A stretch of DNA of 64,000 bases, from positions 1 through 64,000 of the forward strand of contig JAFKGK010000009.1 of NCBI GenBank assembly GCA_017307165.1, given 5' to 3'. This DNA is from Candidatus Melainabacteria bacterium (lineage in GTDB: Bacteria > Cyanobacteriota > Vampirovibrionia > Obscuribacterales > Obscuribacteraceae). Position numbers and translations under genes: made by a program. A model generated the notes under the pieces. That model did not search any database. It saw only the letters and a program-made list of their open reading frames with translations, and had not been told where the DNA came from. Below, piece by piece: positions 26,715 to 35,602 of this stretch (position 1 is the first letter of the stretch; every line of letters begins with the position of its first letter).

Positions 26715-27059
26715 ATGCGTTGCGATCAATATGTCGGTTTGAACAAGTGGGCCAAGCGTCGCGTCAGCGCGACTCGCGCGGTCAAGTCGCTCATCACGCC
26801 TGAGGGCAAGCAGATCGATCTGCCGCGTCCCTTTGAGCTGCCCATCGCCGAAAAGTCGGCAGTCGGCACCATCACCGGTGCCTACGTCGACGAGGTGGCC
26901 AAGCTCCATCGCTATACCTTCCCCTCGGGGCGGGTGTACGAGGAGTACGTGCAGTGCAGCCCGTGGTGCGGCGGTCCCATGTACTACATCGCCCTGCGTC
27001 GCCTGGACGGTACGCCGCTCAAGCTTTCGCTGTGGACGGACGAGGAGATCAACGGCTAA
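26715..27059 (+). CDS. Small hypothetical protein, same expression style as its neighbour
   Basis: 114 residues from the ATG at 26715, with GGAG 8 nt upstream. The leader TTGGAGAAAA resembles that of the gene at 24474 (TTGGAGAAAACT), and codon use is equally C/G-ending. The sequence is rich in aromatic and charged residues (YTFPSGRVYEEYVQCSPWCG, then GPMYYIALRRLDG) with two Cys in CSPWC; it looks like a small beta-rich domain. No family recognised. The terminator upstream gives it a separate transcript. A palindromic repeat (27315-27480) lies downstream. Confidence 0.6.
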   Translation: MRCDQYVGLNKWAKRRVSATRAVKSLITPEGKQIDLPRPFELPIAEKSAVGTITGAYVDEVAKLHRYTFPSGRVYEEYVQCSPWCGGPMYYIALRRLDGTPLKLSLWTDEEING

Positions 27060-27314
27060 GCGCCTCGAGGCTGAGGCTGTAGGCTCCCGTAAATACTCCG
27101 AAAGGACTTGATAGAGTCGGCGAAAGTGAAGCTATGACTGGGCCCTGAGGCCTTGTTATGGTGGATCTTTCGTCGGCTCTTTTTTGTCTCCATGGTGCTA
27201 CTTGATATAGTTGAAGGGTGAGGTTGTGTGGCTGAGTGTTGGTGCGTTGTTATGGGCGTTAGATTTTTGCTCGTTTTTCTAACAGATTGCCTGCCGAGAT
27301 GGGACCGAGGGGGT
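27060..27314. other. Gap without recognised gene
   Basis: About 255 nt after the small gene. No ORF with a start signal or codon bias, and no clear hairpin terminator until the palindromic repeat that follows. Confidence 0.5.
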
Positions 27315-27480
27315 ATCTCATTTTGGGAGAGAGGAGATGGGAGGAAAAAATGTAGACAACCGGTGACAAGTGGTGACAAAGTCGTCGCCAGTTGTCACCG
27401 GTTGTCACCGATTTTTGGATAAAAATGCACTGAGCGAAAACAAGATATGGTGGGGTGGCATCTCAATTTTTGAGAGATGT
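27315..27480. repeat. Palindromic intergenic repeat, copy 2 (convergent gap)
   Basis: Starts with ATCTCATTTT (27315-27324), has CGGTGACAA and TGGTGACAA (27361-27379) pairing with two TTGTCACCG copies (27392-27410), then ATTTTT, and ends in CATCTCAATTTTTGAGAGATG. The core TCGCCA...TGTCACCG aligns with copy 1 (5474-5605). Like copy 1, it lies between convergent genes and its T-run would end the plus-strand gene. Confidence 0.55.
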
Positions 27481-27514
27481 TAGATAAAGCAAAAAAATAG
27501 CAAATCATGCGCCC

Positions 27515-29155
27515 CTAGCGACCCTTGGGCCTCGCCACAGGCGTCGGCACGCGATCCGGCACCACCCCGGCACCCGCGCCAGATCCAGCAGGACTGGAAG
27601 CCTTGCCACCAAGCACCATGTTGATGTAATCGAGTGCAGTATTGATCTGGGCATCACGAGTCTTGCCACCGACTACATCGCGATTGTCCTTTACGGGTAT
27701 AGTCGGCTCGATGCCGCGTCGGTCATCATGCCCATCTCCAAGCCACAAACCGTTGGGTGTAAAAAACTTGAAGCTAGTCACTTTGACCGCAGTCCCATCA
27801 GGTAGTACCAAGCCTGGTTGGCTATCATTGCGTGAGATAGTCTGCCCTATGCCTTTTCCAAAGGTTTTTTCGCCTACTGTTATTGCATCATTATTGCCCT
27901 TGAGTGCACCAGCAAAGATCTCTGCTGCCGAGGCGGTGCCGCCGTCGGTCAAGAGCACAACCGGTTTATTGACGATGTCTTTATGCGCACTAAACTCCAG
28001 TAGCCTGCTGCCATCGGACCTCACAGACATGATGTTATTGCCGATCACTTTGAGCCTGCGATCGTCATAGGTCGGATGCTCAGGATCACTAAACTGGCGC
28101 TCTCTTATACGCAACAACTCATCTTTGTTGTTGAACAAACTCGCGGCGCGCACGCCCTCATTGAGCTGACCGCCACCATTTTGCCGCAGATCTATGACGA
28201 GCCCTTTTGTCGTACCGTATTTGAGGATGGCTGCCTTAAGATCATCGGAAGTATTGTCCTGCATAAAGTCAGTGATACGGATGTAGCCGACATTGCCCGG
28301 CAGCATCTTGTCCATGATTGCAGGTCTCTGGTATTCGTCGAGTTTGACGTTGATGTCCAGTATCTTGCCTGCCCGCTCGACCTTGAGATGTTTGATGTCT
28401 CCGGTTTTGCCTTCGATAGCATCGACCGCTCCTTGAAAATCGAGCTTGCGTAAATTGACACCATCGACGCTGAGGATCTTGTCACCCTCGCGTAAGCCGG
28501 CAAGGGCAGCAGGACTGCCTTTATAGACTCCCTCGAGCATCAAGGGCGCATTGTTGCCGACTGCACCATCAGCCTCGCGTTTGGAGACATCGATACCGTA
28601 CCCGGTTGATTGCCCAGCAAAATCTCGATCTAGCTCGGCCGTCTCTTTGCGATCCAAAAATCGATTGTAAGGATCATTGCTGCTCTCCAAGGCTCTCTTG
28701 GCAAATTGCTGCGCCGAGCGTTCATCTGTGATCTGGCAGTCATAACGATGGCGGACCTCATCCGGCTTTCCCATAGCCGTCGGATCATACATTGTGTTCA
28801 TAGCCGCGTTGACGATGTTGAGATAGGTCTGATTGGGTTTGCAAGCAGAACCATTGGCTCCATCACTCTTTGCATCAGGGGGAGGCGCAATCCGCGACTG
28901 GTCCTTGGTCTGCCCTTGACCTTGCGGCCCCTTGGCTATATCGATCGAAAGCTCGGGAAGGCTACTGGAAGCCGCACTCGACGCGGCCTTACCGTCATTG
29001 CTAAAGGCAACGCGCGCGGCACTCGAATCCTCTTTGGATAAGGATTGTAGAGGCCTGGCGTTCTTTGTGGCCCCATCCCCAGTTTGCGCTGCATCCGTCT
29101 GATCCTGCATTTTTGCTTTGTCTTTGATATCGCCGACCACTCTGCGCCCCTGCAA
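27515..29155 (-). CDS. S41 C-terminal processing protease (CtpA/Prc type)
   Basis: 546 residues. The first 95 are low complexity (Ala, Ser, Asp, Gln) with no clear signal peptide. A PDZ domain spans about 205-285 (GVYKGSPAALAGLREGDKIL, SVDGVNL). The peptidase domain has GYIRITDF, LVIDLRQNGGGQLNEG, the serine S409 in DGGTASAAEIF and the lysine in EKTFGKGIGQ, the Ser-Lys dyad of S41 enzymes. These cut C-terminal tails of periplasmic or membrane proteins. TTG at 29155 with AAAGGGA is taken as start; a GTG at 29140 is also possible. The N-terminus lacks an obvious export signal, which is odd for the family. Confidence 0.88.
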   Translation of the reverse strand: MQGRRVVGDIKDKAKMQDQTDAAQTGDGATKNARPLQSLSKEDSSAARVAFSNDGKAASSAASSSLPELSIDIAKGPQGQGQTKDQSRIAPPPDAKSDGANGSACKPNQTYLNIVNAAMNTMYDPTAMGKPDEVRHRYDCQITDERSAQQFAKRALESSNDPYNRFLDRKETAELDRDFAGQSTGYGIDVSKREADGAVGNNAPLMLEGVYKGSPAALAGLREGDKILSVDGVNLRKLDFQGAVDAIEGKTGDIKHLKVERAGKILDINVKLDEYQRPAIMDKMLPGNVGYIRITDFMQDNTSDDLKAAILKYGTTKGLVIDLRQNGGGQLNEGVRAASLFNNKDELLRIRERQFSDPEHPTYDDRRLKVIGNNIMSVRSDGSRLLEFSAHKDIVNKPVVLLTDGGTASAAEIFAGALKGNNDAITVGEKTFGKGIGQTISRNDSQPGLVLPDGTAVKVTSFKFFTPNGLWLGDGHDDRRGIEPTIPVKDNRDVVGGKTRDAQINTALDYINMVLGGKASSPAGSGAGAGVVPDRVPTPVARPKGR

Positions 29156-29509
29156 TAGCTAAATCCCTTTCACCTTATACCCCCATCCGCATATAGCCAA
29201 TCGGGGTTAGCGCAGAGGCGCTAGGCGCGCCCTAACTGCATTTAAGGCAGTTGTGCTTGAAACTTTGTAACACCCCCATAAAACGCTGGAATCAGCCAGC
29301 TCAAACCTAATAGCTTACATGCGTCCCTTTTTTTATCCATCTCAAACAGAGCCCACTCCCACAAGACAGTACGCACGGCGCATCCAGAGTTTTTCAGCAC
29401 GCTTTGAGCAAGCAAAGTGTTGAGCCGTCCCAACAGGGAGAGCAGTCAAGAGATGAGATATGAGGGGAAAGTGCCAAAGATCGTTCACCAAACGAAAGCC
29501 AAGATCATC
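29156..29509 (+). other. Gap/leader before the DUF4139 gene
   Basis: About 350 nt. AACTGC-N7-GCAGTT (29236-29254) and a GC-rich imperfect palindrome at 29202-29235 are the only structures noted. No ORF with SD support; the leader of the following gene probably occupies the 3' part. Confidence 0.35.
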
Positions 29510-31045
29510 ATGACAACCAGCAATTCGCAACAGCAGGCCACCGTCTCCCGCTACGCCCAGTCGTCCGAAGTGACCGTCTACACCGGCGGCCCTGCCATCG
29601 TCCGTGAAAAGCGCGTCCTGCAGCTGTCCAAGGGCAAGAGCAATGTCTCGCTCGACGGCCTGCCCGAGCAGTACGTGCCCAGCTCGCTCACGATCTCCAG
29701 CGTCTCCGGCCCCGGCGATCTCAAGCTCGGCGCCTTCAGCTACCGTCCCGCCAATCTGAGCCTCGATCGCATCCTCGAGCTCCTCGTCGGCCAGGAAATC
29801 ACCCTGCATGCCGCCACCGCCGACGGTGCCGCGCAGACCGTCACCGGCACCCTCAAGTTTGTGCTCGGCAACCAGGCCGTCCTCCAGGTCGGCGACAAGG
29901 TCGAAGTCCTGCCGCTCAACGAGCGCATTTCCTTTGCGCCCGAGGTCCTGAGCCGCGTCAGCACCATGGCCACCCTCCAGCTCGAGCCCACGGCAAGCGA
30001 AGGCGGCGAATTTAACTTTGGCATCATGTACGCCTCCGAGGGCCTGTCCTGGGCGCCTCGCTTCGAGGCCTTCTACGACGCCAAGAACGAAAAGCTCAGC
30101 CGCCTTGCCTGCTGGGTCGACCTGACCAACAACTCCGGCGCCTCGCTGACGACGTCCAAGTTTCAGCTGATCGCCGGCTACAACTCGGGCTACCACGGCG
30201 CTCGTCCCAAGTCGCATCGCGGCGGCGTCCGCATGGCGGCGATGGCGGCTGATGCCGGGGGTGGTGCGGCGCTCGAAGCGGCTTCGTTCTCGGTCGATCA
30301 GGCCGATGTCGAGACCGTCGGCGAGCAAAAGCTCTACACCTTGCCGGAGCAGCTCGCTCTCGATAGCGGCGAGACCAAGACGACTGCCCTGGCCTTTGCC
30401 GAAAACGTGCCGGTGACCGCCGAGTACGTCCTGTCGGCCGGCTACTACCAGGCGCGGCGCGAGGGCCAGCAGGAATACAAGCTGCCCGTCAACGTGCGGC
30501 TCAAGCTCAAGAACGACAAGGATTCGGGCCTCGGCGGCGCTCTGCCGGCCGGCATGGTCAATGTCTTTGAACCGGACAGCCAGGGCAGTCTGCAGCGGAC
30601 CGACTCCAGCCAGGTGATGCAGCCTGTCGCCGGTGGCGAGAGCTTTGTCCTCCAGCTCAACAACCCGTCCCGCGATATCAAGGCGCTGCGCACGCTCGTG
30701 GCCATCGCCGAGGACCCGCAGGAGCCTCAGGCTCCTGTCGCCCAACCGGCGCCCGCGGCTCTGGAAGCCACTGCCGAAGCGCAGGCGACCGCCAAGAAGC
30801 CCGCGCCGCCCAAGCCGCGTTTCCGCACGGAGTCGCGTGAGCTGACCATCTACAACTACAAGGACCGTGAAGTCCAGGTGGTGGTGGACGAGCAGGTGCC
30901 GCACAATGCCGAATTTACCAAGCCCATCGGCAAGCAGGCCAAAAAGTTCAAGCAGCCTGCCAACGGCATGAGCTCGTTCGTGGTGAGCGTCCCCGCCGGC
31001 GGCGAGGCCAAGGTCGCCTACGAGATCAAGTACCGCATCAACTGA
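29510..31045 (+). CDS. DUF4139-domain protein, MuiA-like
   Basis: About 511 residues from the ATG at 29510 (MTTSNSQQQ), chosen because codon bias and protein-like sequence begin there; the SD is weak and upstream in-frame starts (29453, 29417) cannot be excluded. The N-terminal part (VTVYTGGPAIVREKRVLQL) and the C-terminal LTIYNYKDREVQVVVDEQVP resemble the DUF4139/MuiA family of beta-rich proteins. An Ala/Pro linker (QAPVAQPAPAALEATAEAQA) precedes the last domain. No signal peptide is visible. Codon use is strongly C/G-ending. Function unknown; a robust terminator follows at 31100. Confidence 0.75.
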   Translation: MTTSNSQQQATVSRYAQSSEVTVYTGGPAIVREKRVLQLSKGKSNVSLDGLPEQYVPSSLTISSVSGPGDLKLGAFSYRPANLSLDRILELLVGQEITLHAATADGAAQTVTGTLKFVLGNQAVLQVGDKVEVLPLNERISFAPEVLSRVSTMATLQLEPTASEGGEFNFGIMYASEGLSWAPRFEAFYDAKNEKLSRLACWVDLTNNSGASLTTSKFQLIAGYNSGYHGARPKSHRGGVRMAAMAADAGGGAALEAASFSVDQADVETVGEQKLYTLPEQLALDSGETKTTALAFAENVPVTAEYVLSAGYYQARREGQQEYKLPVNVRLKLKNDKDSGLGGALPAGMVNVFEPDSQGSLQRTDSSQVMQPVAGGESFVLQLNNPSRDIKALRTLVAIAEDPQEPQAPVAQPAPAALEATAEAQATAKKPAPPKPRFRTESRELTIYNYKDREVQVVVDEQVPHNAEFTKPIGKQAKKFKQPANGMSSFVVSVPAGGEAKVAYEIKYRIN

Positions 31046-31099
31046 GTTTTGCGGCAAGCGATCGGCTGTTTGTGACAGATCAGCCGAGTAAGTAAATTG

Positions 31100-31154
31100 G
31101 CCGGGGCGCTGTACTTTGCTCTTTTTGAGCGGGTATGGCGCCTCGGCTTTTTTT
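31100..31154 (+). terminator. Terminator after the DUF4139 gene
   Basis: GCCGGGGCGC pairs with GCGCCTCGGC (one G-U) around a 28-nt loop, then TTTTTTT. It lies 55 nt after the stop. Confidence 0.8.
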
Positions 31155-31248
31155 GTTGTTTTTGTTTACGATACTCGCTAGTTGAAAAGGATGCGGCAGC
31201 ACCGGGGCGGCGATCCCACAATACATCCATCATCCAGATCAAAAGACC

Positions 31249-32082
31249 TTATCTAAGAGAGCGCTGCTGCTGCCTCATTCGTGCACTCTCCACCAACTTT
31301 TCAAATAGCGCAAGATTGTTATCCAGATCCTTTTCCGGATGCCACTGCACTCCCATCAAAAAGCGCTCAGGATCTTTGCCTTCGATCGCTTCACTGACAC
31401 CATCATCTGCTTTGGCCACCACCCTGAAATCATCACCAACACAGCCAACACACTGATGATGCGACGAACGCACCTCATGATCCTGTTTCTTGTAGATCTG
31501 CGCCAACTTGCTCCCCGCATCCAGCTTGACTCCATGCGTACCAGATCCAGATTGCCAGCCACTCTTTGACGAGTGCGACACCCTGGACTCAGCAAAAGCA
31601 GACGGTATATCCTGCACAAGATCACCACCATCGGCGATATTTAGCACCTGACACCCCGCACAAATACCCAGCACCGGCAGGTCTTTGCGACCGAGCGCCT
31701 TTTTAGCCAGGGCCAAATCAAAATCAGACCGATCCTTGTGCATCAGGACAGTCTTTTGATGCGCCTCCTGCTTATACACCTCAGGTGGATAATCCGCCCC
31801 ACCAATCAATAAAAGCCCATCGACTCGATCCAGCATGGCATCGATGGCTTCGCCGTCCTGTGGCGGCATCAAGAGTGGTATGCCACCAGCCTTGATCACA
31901 GCCCTGGCATATGCATAAGGAACAGATAATGACTTGGCGTCTGCCTTTTCGAGATCTGTATTGATGAGGATGATCGGACGAGACTGTGCTGACTCAGCTC
32001 CAAAACAAGCCTGCAACGAGCCTAGCGACACCACCGCCGCCACCATGATTTTTACAATCAGCATCCTATCTCTCAAATTCAT
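31249..32082 (-). CDS. Exported class I glutamine amidotransferase-like (peptidase C26) protein
   Basis: 277 residues. A signal peptide (LIVKIMVAAVVSLGSLQAC) is followed by a PuuD-type domain: LLLIGGADYPPEVY, nucleophile C141 in GICAGCQ (usual GICRGxQ), and the histidine-glutamate pair in MGVQWHPEKD. PuuD-like enzymes hydrolyse gamma-glutamyl amides; here the signal suggests periplasmic action, perhaps on peptidoglycan-derived or other gamma-glutamyl compounds. Its ATG overlaps the end of the preceding gene by 4 nt, the third gene of the mnmG operon. The alanine in place of arginine after the nucleophile is unusual. Confidence 0.8.
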   Translation of the reverse strand: MNLRDRMLIVKIMVAAVVSLGSLQACFGAESAQSRPIILINTDLEKADAKSLSVPYAYARAVIKAGGIPLLMPPQDGEAIDAMLDRVDGLLLIGGADYPPEVYKQEAHQKTVLMHKDRSDFDLALAKKALGRKDLPVLGICAGCQVLNIADGGDLVQDIPSAFAESRVSHSSKSGWQSGSGTHGVKLDAGSKLAQIYKKQDHEVRSSHHQCVGCVGDDFRVVAKADDGVSEAIEGKDPERFLMGVQWHPEKDLDNNLALFEKLVESARMRQQQRSLR

Positions 32083-32894
32083 GGCACCCTCTTGATCCTT
32101 TTCTCCTGAGAAACCGCCCGCGTCAACAGGCGCGGCTGACCCTGCGCATCAAACACTTTAACAGAGCTCTTTGTCTCCACCAGCCCATCCTTGATACGCC
32201 GATATTGATTGAGCTCTTCGTCCTGATAGGCGGCCGCAAGCTTGCCGGTCCGCTTGTCCATCACCCAATGCGAAGCTTGCACTTTGACCAGCGCGCTGAG
32301 GGCACCAGTCGGCACAAGCTCGTACTTTTTGACCTTGTGATAATCGACGTAGTCGCCCCGATCTACCATTCCAGTCGCCGCCAGAGGCACTATCATCCAG
32401 ACTTTTTTTGACTTGTCGCGAAACGAACCAAATATATCGATAACCGACGCTTTTTGCTTGCCATGCGCTTTTTGCTGCTCTCCGCTCGGGAGCGAGACGC
32501 GACTCAACTCGTTTGACTCGCTACGCTGCCATTGCCCGGCCAACCACTCTGGGATCGCTATGCGCGCCTGCCGACCAGACTGAGGCTGCAGCTTGCTCGC
32601 AGCCAAAGCCAGAGCCCCTACGCGCTCCTTATACCGCACCTGATCCTGTGTATTGAAGGTAGGCCCCGGACTCGCACCATTAGGCAGTGGGTCTTTGCTA
32701 TAGTCATGCACCGGCTGCTGCTGAAAACGCACAGGCCGATCGTCTTGGCTCATCGGGCTCAAGGTGTCGCTATGCTCGATCTTGCCCTGCAAGACATTTT
32801 GGTCCGGCCCTTGCGCCATGACTTGCACATGGCCAAGCAAAAAAGGCAGCGCAGCAAAAAGCACCGTATAAGACACCAGACTCGGCAAACGCAT
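32079..32894 (-). CDS. Secreted hypothetical protein in the mnmG operon
   Basis: 271 residues with a clear signal peptide (LVSYTVLFAALPFLLGHVQV, cleavage after MAQ or nearby). The first 100 mature residues are Gln/Pro/Ser-rich; the rest is a compact domain with WLAGQWQRSESNELSRVSL, the opening of a lipocalin-like barrel. No family named. The ATG overlaps the mnmG stop by one base (TGATG), and its own end overlaps the amidotransferase start by 4 nt, so the three genes are translationally coupled. Confidence 0.75.
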   Translation of the reverse strand: MRLPSLVSYTVLFAALPFLLGHVQVMAQGPDQNVLQGKIEHSDTLSPMSQDDRPVRFQQQPVHDYSKDPLPNGASPGPTFNTQDQVRYKERVGALALAASKLQPQSGRQARIAIPEWLAGQWQRSESNELSRVSLPSGEQQKAHGKQKASVIDIFGSFRDKSKKVWMIVPLAATGMVDRGDYVDYHKVKKYELVPTGALSALVKVQASHWVMDKRTGKLAAAYQDEELNQYRRIKDGLVETKSSVKVFDAQGQPRLLTRAVSQEKRIKRVP

Positions 32895-34789
32895 CAGACT
32901 TTTTCCGCTACCGCTTTGAGAGCACGCCGAGCCTGTTCGATCTTGACCAGCAAGACCGATATGTCTGCGGGGCTTACGCCCCCAATACGCGACGCCTGAC
33001 CGAGTGTCTCGGGGCGGATGCGATTGAGTTTTTCGCGTGCCTCTTTGGAGAGGTGATCGAGCTCTAGATAATTAAAATCAGACGGCAACTTGATCGAGTC
33101 GTATTTTTCGCCTTGCTCGACCTGCTGTTTTTGTCTCTCGATATAACCACTGTATTTGATATCAGTCTCTACTTCCATTGCATAAGCAAAGGGCACGACT
33201 GGCGATTGATCGGCAGCTGATGGAGATAGTCTCTCGATCAACTCATATGGCAAACGCGGGCGGCGCAAAAGCTCCTCTAGAGTCGCGGATTGCTTGAGGA
33301 CCTCGTCATACTCGGCCAGACCAGCAGTCCATGCCTCATTTTCGGGGTGGATACGAGTCTTTTTGAGACGCGCTTTTTCTCGATTAATAGCCTCTTGCTT
33401 GTCGCAAAACAGCCTCCAACGCCTCTCATCGACAAGACCGATCTCGCGTCCCAGTGGAGTGAGACGCACATCGGCATTATCCTGACGCAAGAGTAGACGA
33501 TACTCGGAGCGGCTGGTCATCATGCGATAAGGTTCGCCGATCTCCTTGGTGACAAGATCGTCAATAAGCGTGCCAGTGTAGCTCGATGATCGAGTGAGAT
33601 GAAAAGCCTGATCGCCACGCGCATAGAGGGCAGCATTGATACCAGCGACGATACCTTGCGCTGCGGCTTCTTCGTAGCCAGAAGTCCCCAGGATCTGCCC
33701 TGCAGCAAAAAAGCCCGGTAGATCCTTAGCCATGAGAGCATGATCAAATTGGATAGCCGGCAGGTAATCATATTCGACTGCATAAGCTGGCCTGACCATA
33801 GAGGCATTTTCGAGACCAGGCAAGGAATGCACTATCTCATGCTGTACATGCACCGGCAGACTCGTCGAGCAGCCCTGCAGATAGACCTCATATGTCGAGC
33901 GCCCTTCGGGCTCGAGAAAGAGCAAGTGGCTGTCCTTGTCGGCAAAGCGCACGATCTTGTCTTCGATGGATGGGCAATAACGCGGTCCGATCCCATGGAT
34001 CATACCGCTAAACATTGGCGACTCGTGCAGATTGTCGCGTATCAGTTGATGCGTCTTTTCGGTGGTGCGAGTCTGGTGGCAGGGGATCTGCGGCAGACGC
34101 GGACGCTTGTCGAGAAAGCTAAAGAAACGCAGATCCTCATCTCCAGGCACAGCCTCGAGATTGGAATAATCGATGGTGCGCCCGTCTATACGTGGCGGGG
34201 TACCGGTCTTGAGGCGACCCATGGTAAAACCCAGAGACTTGAGGCAGCCCGAAAGACCGACTGCAGGGAACTCCCCAGCTCTACCGGCAGGCATAGTCTC
34301 CTTGCCGATCCAGATGGTGCCTTCGAGAAAGGTCCCGGCACAAAGCACAACCGAGCGACAGCGGATGCGATCACCAAAGGCGAGCTCCACGCCGGCGACA
34401 GCGTTGTTTTCGATGATCAGGTTTTTGACCATGCCCTGACGAAGGGTCAGATTGGGCAAGGACTCCATATAGTCCTTCATCCAGGCAGCATACTCGCGCT
34501 TGTCAGATTGGGCACGCAGCGCCTGGACGGCCGGACCGCGACTGGAGTTGAGCATGCGGATCTGCAGATAAGTAGCGTCGGTTGCAATACCGATAACTCC
34601 ACCAAGAGCATCGACCTCGCGAGCCAAATGAGTCTTGCCGGGTCCACCCACGGCAGGATTGCACGGCATGGCGCCGATCGTGTCGAGATTGACCGCCAGC
34701 ATCAGCGTAGACAGGCCGAGATTGGCCGCCGCATTGGCAGCTTCGCATCCGGCGTGACCGCCACCTACAACTATCACGTCATAATTCAT
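32894..34789 (-). CDS. mnmG: tRNA uridine 5-carboxymethylaminomethyl modification enzyme MnmG (GidA)
   Basis: 631 residues. FAD-binding start DVIVVGGGHAGCEAANAAAN, then AMPCNPAVGGPGKTHLAREVDALGG (two GidA signatures, with T in GPGKTHL where most have GxAKGHL), catalytic cysteines in GRLKTGTPPRIDG context and near RTSGYEEAAAQG. With MnmE it modifies the wobble uridine U34 in certain tRNAs using methylene-tetrahydrofolate and glycine or ammonium. ATG at 34789; the GTG one codon upstream is an alternative. First gene of a three-gene operon with two exported proteins, an unusual partnership. Confidence 0.95.
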   Translation of the reverse strand: MNYDVIVVGGGHAGCEAANAAANLGLSTLMLAVNLDTIGAMPCNPAVGGPGKTHLAREVDALGGVIGIATDATYLQIRMLNSSRGPAVQALRAQSDKREYAAWMKDYMESLPNLTLRQGMVKNLIIENNAVAGVELAFGDRIRCRSVVLCAGTFLEGTIWIGKETMPAGRAGEFPAVGLSGCLKSLGFTMGRLKTGTPPRIDGRTIDYSNLEAVPGDEDLRFFSFLDKRPRLPQIPCHQTRTTEKTHQLIRDNLHESPMFSGMIHGIGPRYCPSIEDKIVRFADKDSHLLFLEPEGRSTYEVYLQGCSTSLPVHVQHEIVHSLPGLENASMVRPAYAVEYDYLPAIQFDHALMAKDLPGFFAAGQILGTSGYEEAAAQGIVAGINAALYARGDQAFHLTRSSSYTGTLIDDLVTKEIGEPYRMMTSRSEYRLLLRQDNADVRLTPLGREIGLVDERRWRLFCDKQEAINREKARLKKTRIHPENEAWTAGLAEYDEVLKQSATLEELLRRPRLPYELIERLSPSAADQSPVVPFAYAMEVETDIKYSGYIERQKQQVEQGEKYDSIKLPSDFNYLELDHLSKEAREKLNRIRPETLGQASRIGGVSPADISVLLVKIEQARRALKAVAEKV

Positions 34790-34886
34790 CACCAGATGAT
34801 ATCAAATCCTCTTGAAAAATAGCCTCAAGCCCGGCAGGTGCGAAAGAAAACGCTACAATGTGCCTTAGGCATTTGGGAGACTGGTC

Positions 34887-35438
34887 TTGGCTCATATCGG
34901 CAAAAAATTGCTTTTCACCCTGATTTTGGCCGCCATTTTGCCTTTGAGCGGCGCACGAGCAGAAGTCGAGCAAAAGTGGGCCGGGCTCGATCTACCCCCC
35001 GAAAAACGCCGCTCCTTGCCCGTTCTTGCACCCGAAAAATTTTTTGGCAAGGTGCGTGCGGGATATCAGGCAGCTAAAGAGTGCCCCGAGGTCTGCGCTC
35101 AACTCTTTTGCTACTGCGGCTGCGACATGACCGACGACCACAATAGCCTGCTCGATTGTTTTAGCTCAGACCATGGGGTCGACTGCCACATCTGCATCGA
35201 AGAAGCCCTCATGGCCCTCAAGCTCAAAAAACAAGGCAAAAGCATCGCCGAGATCCGCAAGGCAGTAGATGCGGCATTTACCGCCGAGTATCCCTTCGAC
35301 CAACCCAGCGCCTACCTCACTACCTACCGCAAACAAAAAGGCCTTTCTCTTTCTGGCCCCACGGCTACCAAGCCCTCTGGCACAGCAGGCAAAAAAGCTA
35401 CCAGCACCAAAAAAGGCTCTTGCTGCGGTCATAAATAG
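34887..35438 (+). CDS. CYCXC-family secreted cysteine-rich protein
   Basis: 183 residues from a TTG with GGGAG 7 nt upstream. Signal peptide LLFTLILAAILPLSGARA. The motif C75-Y-C77-G-C79 followed by HNSLLDCF (C91) and CHIC (C100, C103) matches the PCYCGC family, whose members are exported and probably bind metal or heme or act in thiol redox chemistry. The tail is Lys/Ser/Thr-rich and ends GSCCGHK, giving a further potential metal site. Head-to-head with mnmG (about 95 nt gap). Confidence 0.82.
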   Translation: MAHIGKKLLFTLILAAILPLSGARAEVEQKWAGLDLPPEKRRSLPVLAPEKFFGKVRAGYQAAKECPEVCAQLFCYCGCDMTDDHNSLLDCFSSDHGVDCHICIEEALMALKLKKQGKSIAEIRKAVDAAFTAEYPFDQPSAYLTTYRKQKGLSLSGPTATKPSGTAGKKATSTKKGSCCGHK

Positions 35439-35602
35439 GACCATCTGTTGCCAAGAAAGCGCAGCTAGCGCAATTTAAATAAGCATTGGCTATGGCCTTT
35501 GCAGCCAGGCATCGGTTAGGTTGTTGGCCTTATCGACTTCATAAACACATTCTTTCATTTAAATCCAAGGTCAACCTCAAGCACAAGCAATAAGGACCTC
35601 CT

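Noticed and set aside
29342..31057. 571-residue open frame on the minus strand
   Set aside because: Shadow of the DUF4139 gene for the same codon-bias reason; the plus strand has a recognisable domain and a terminator.
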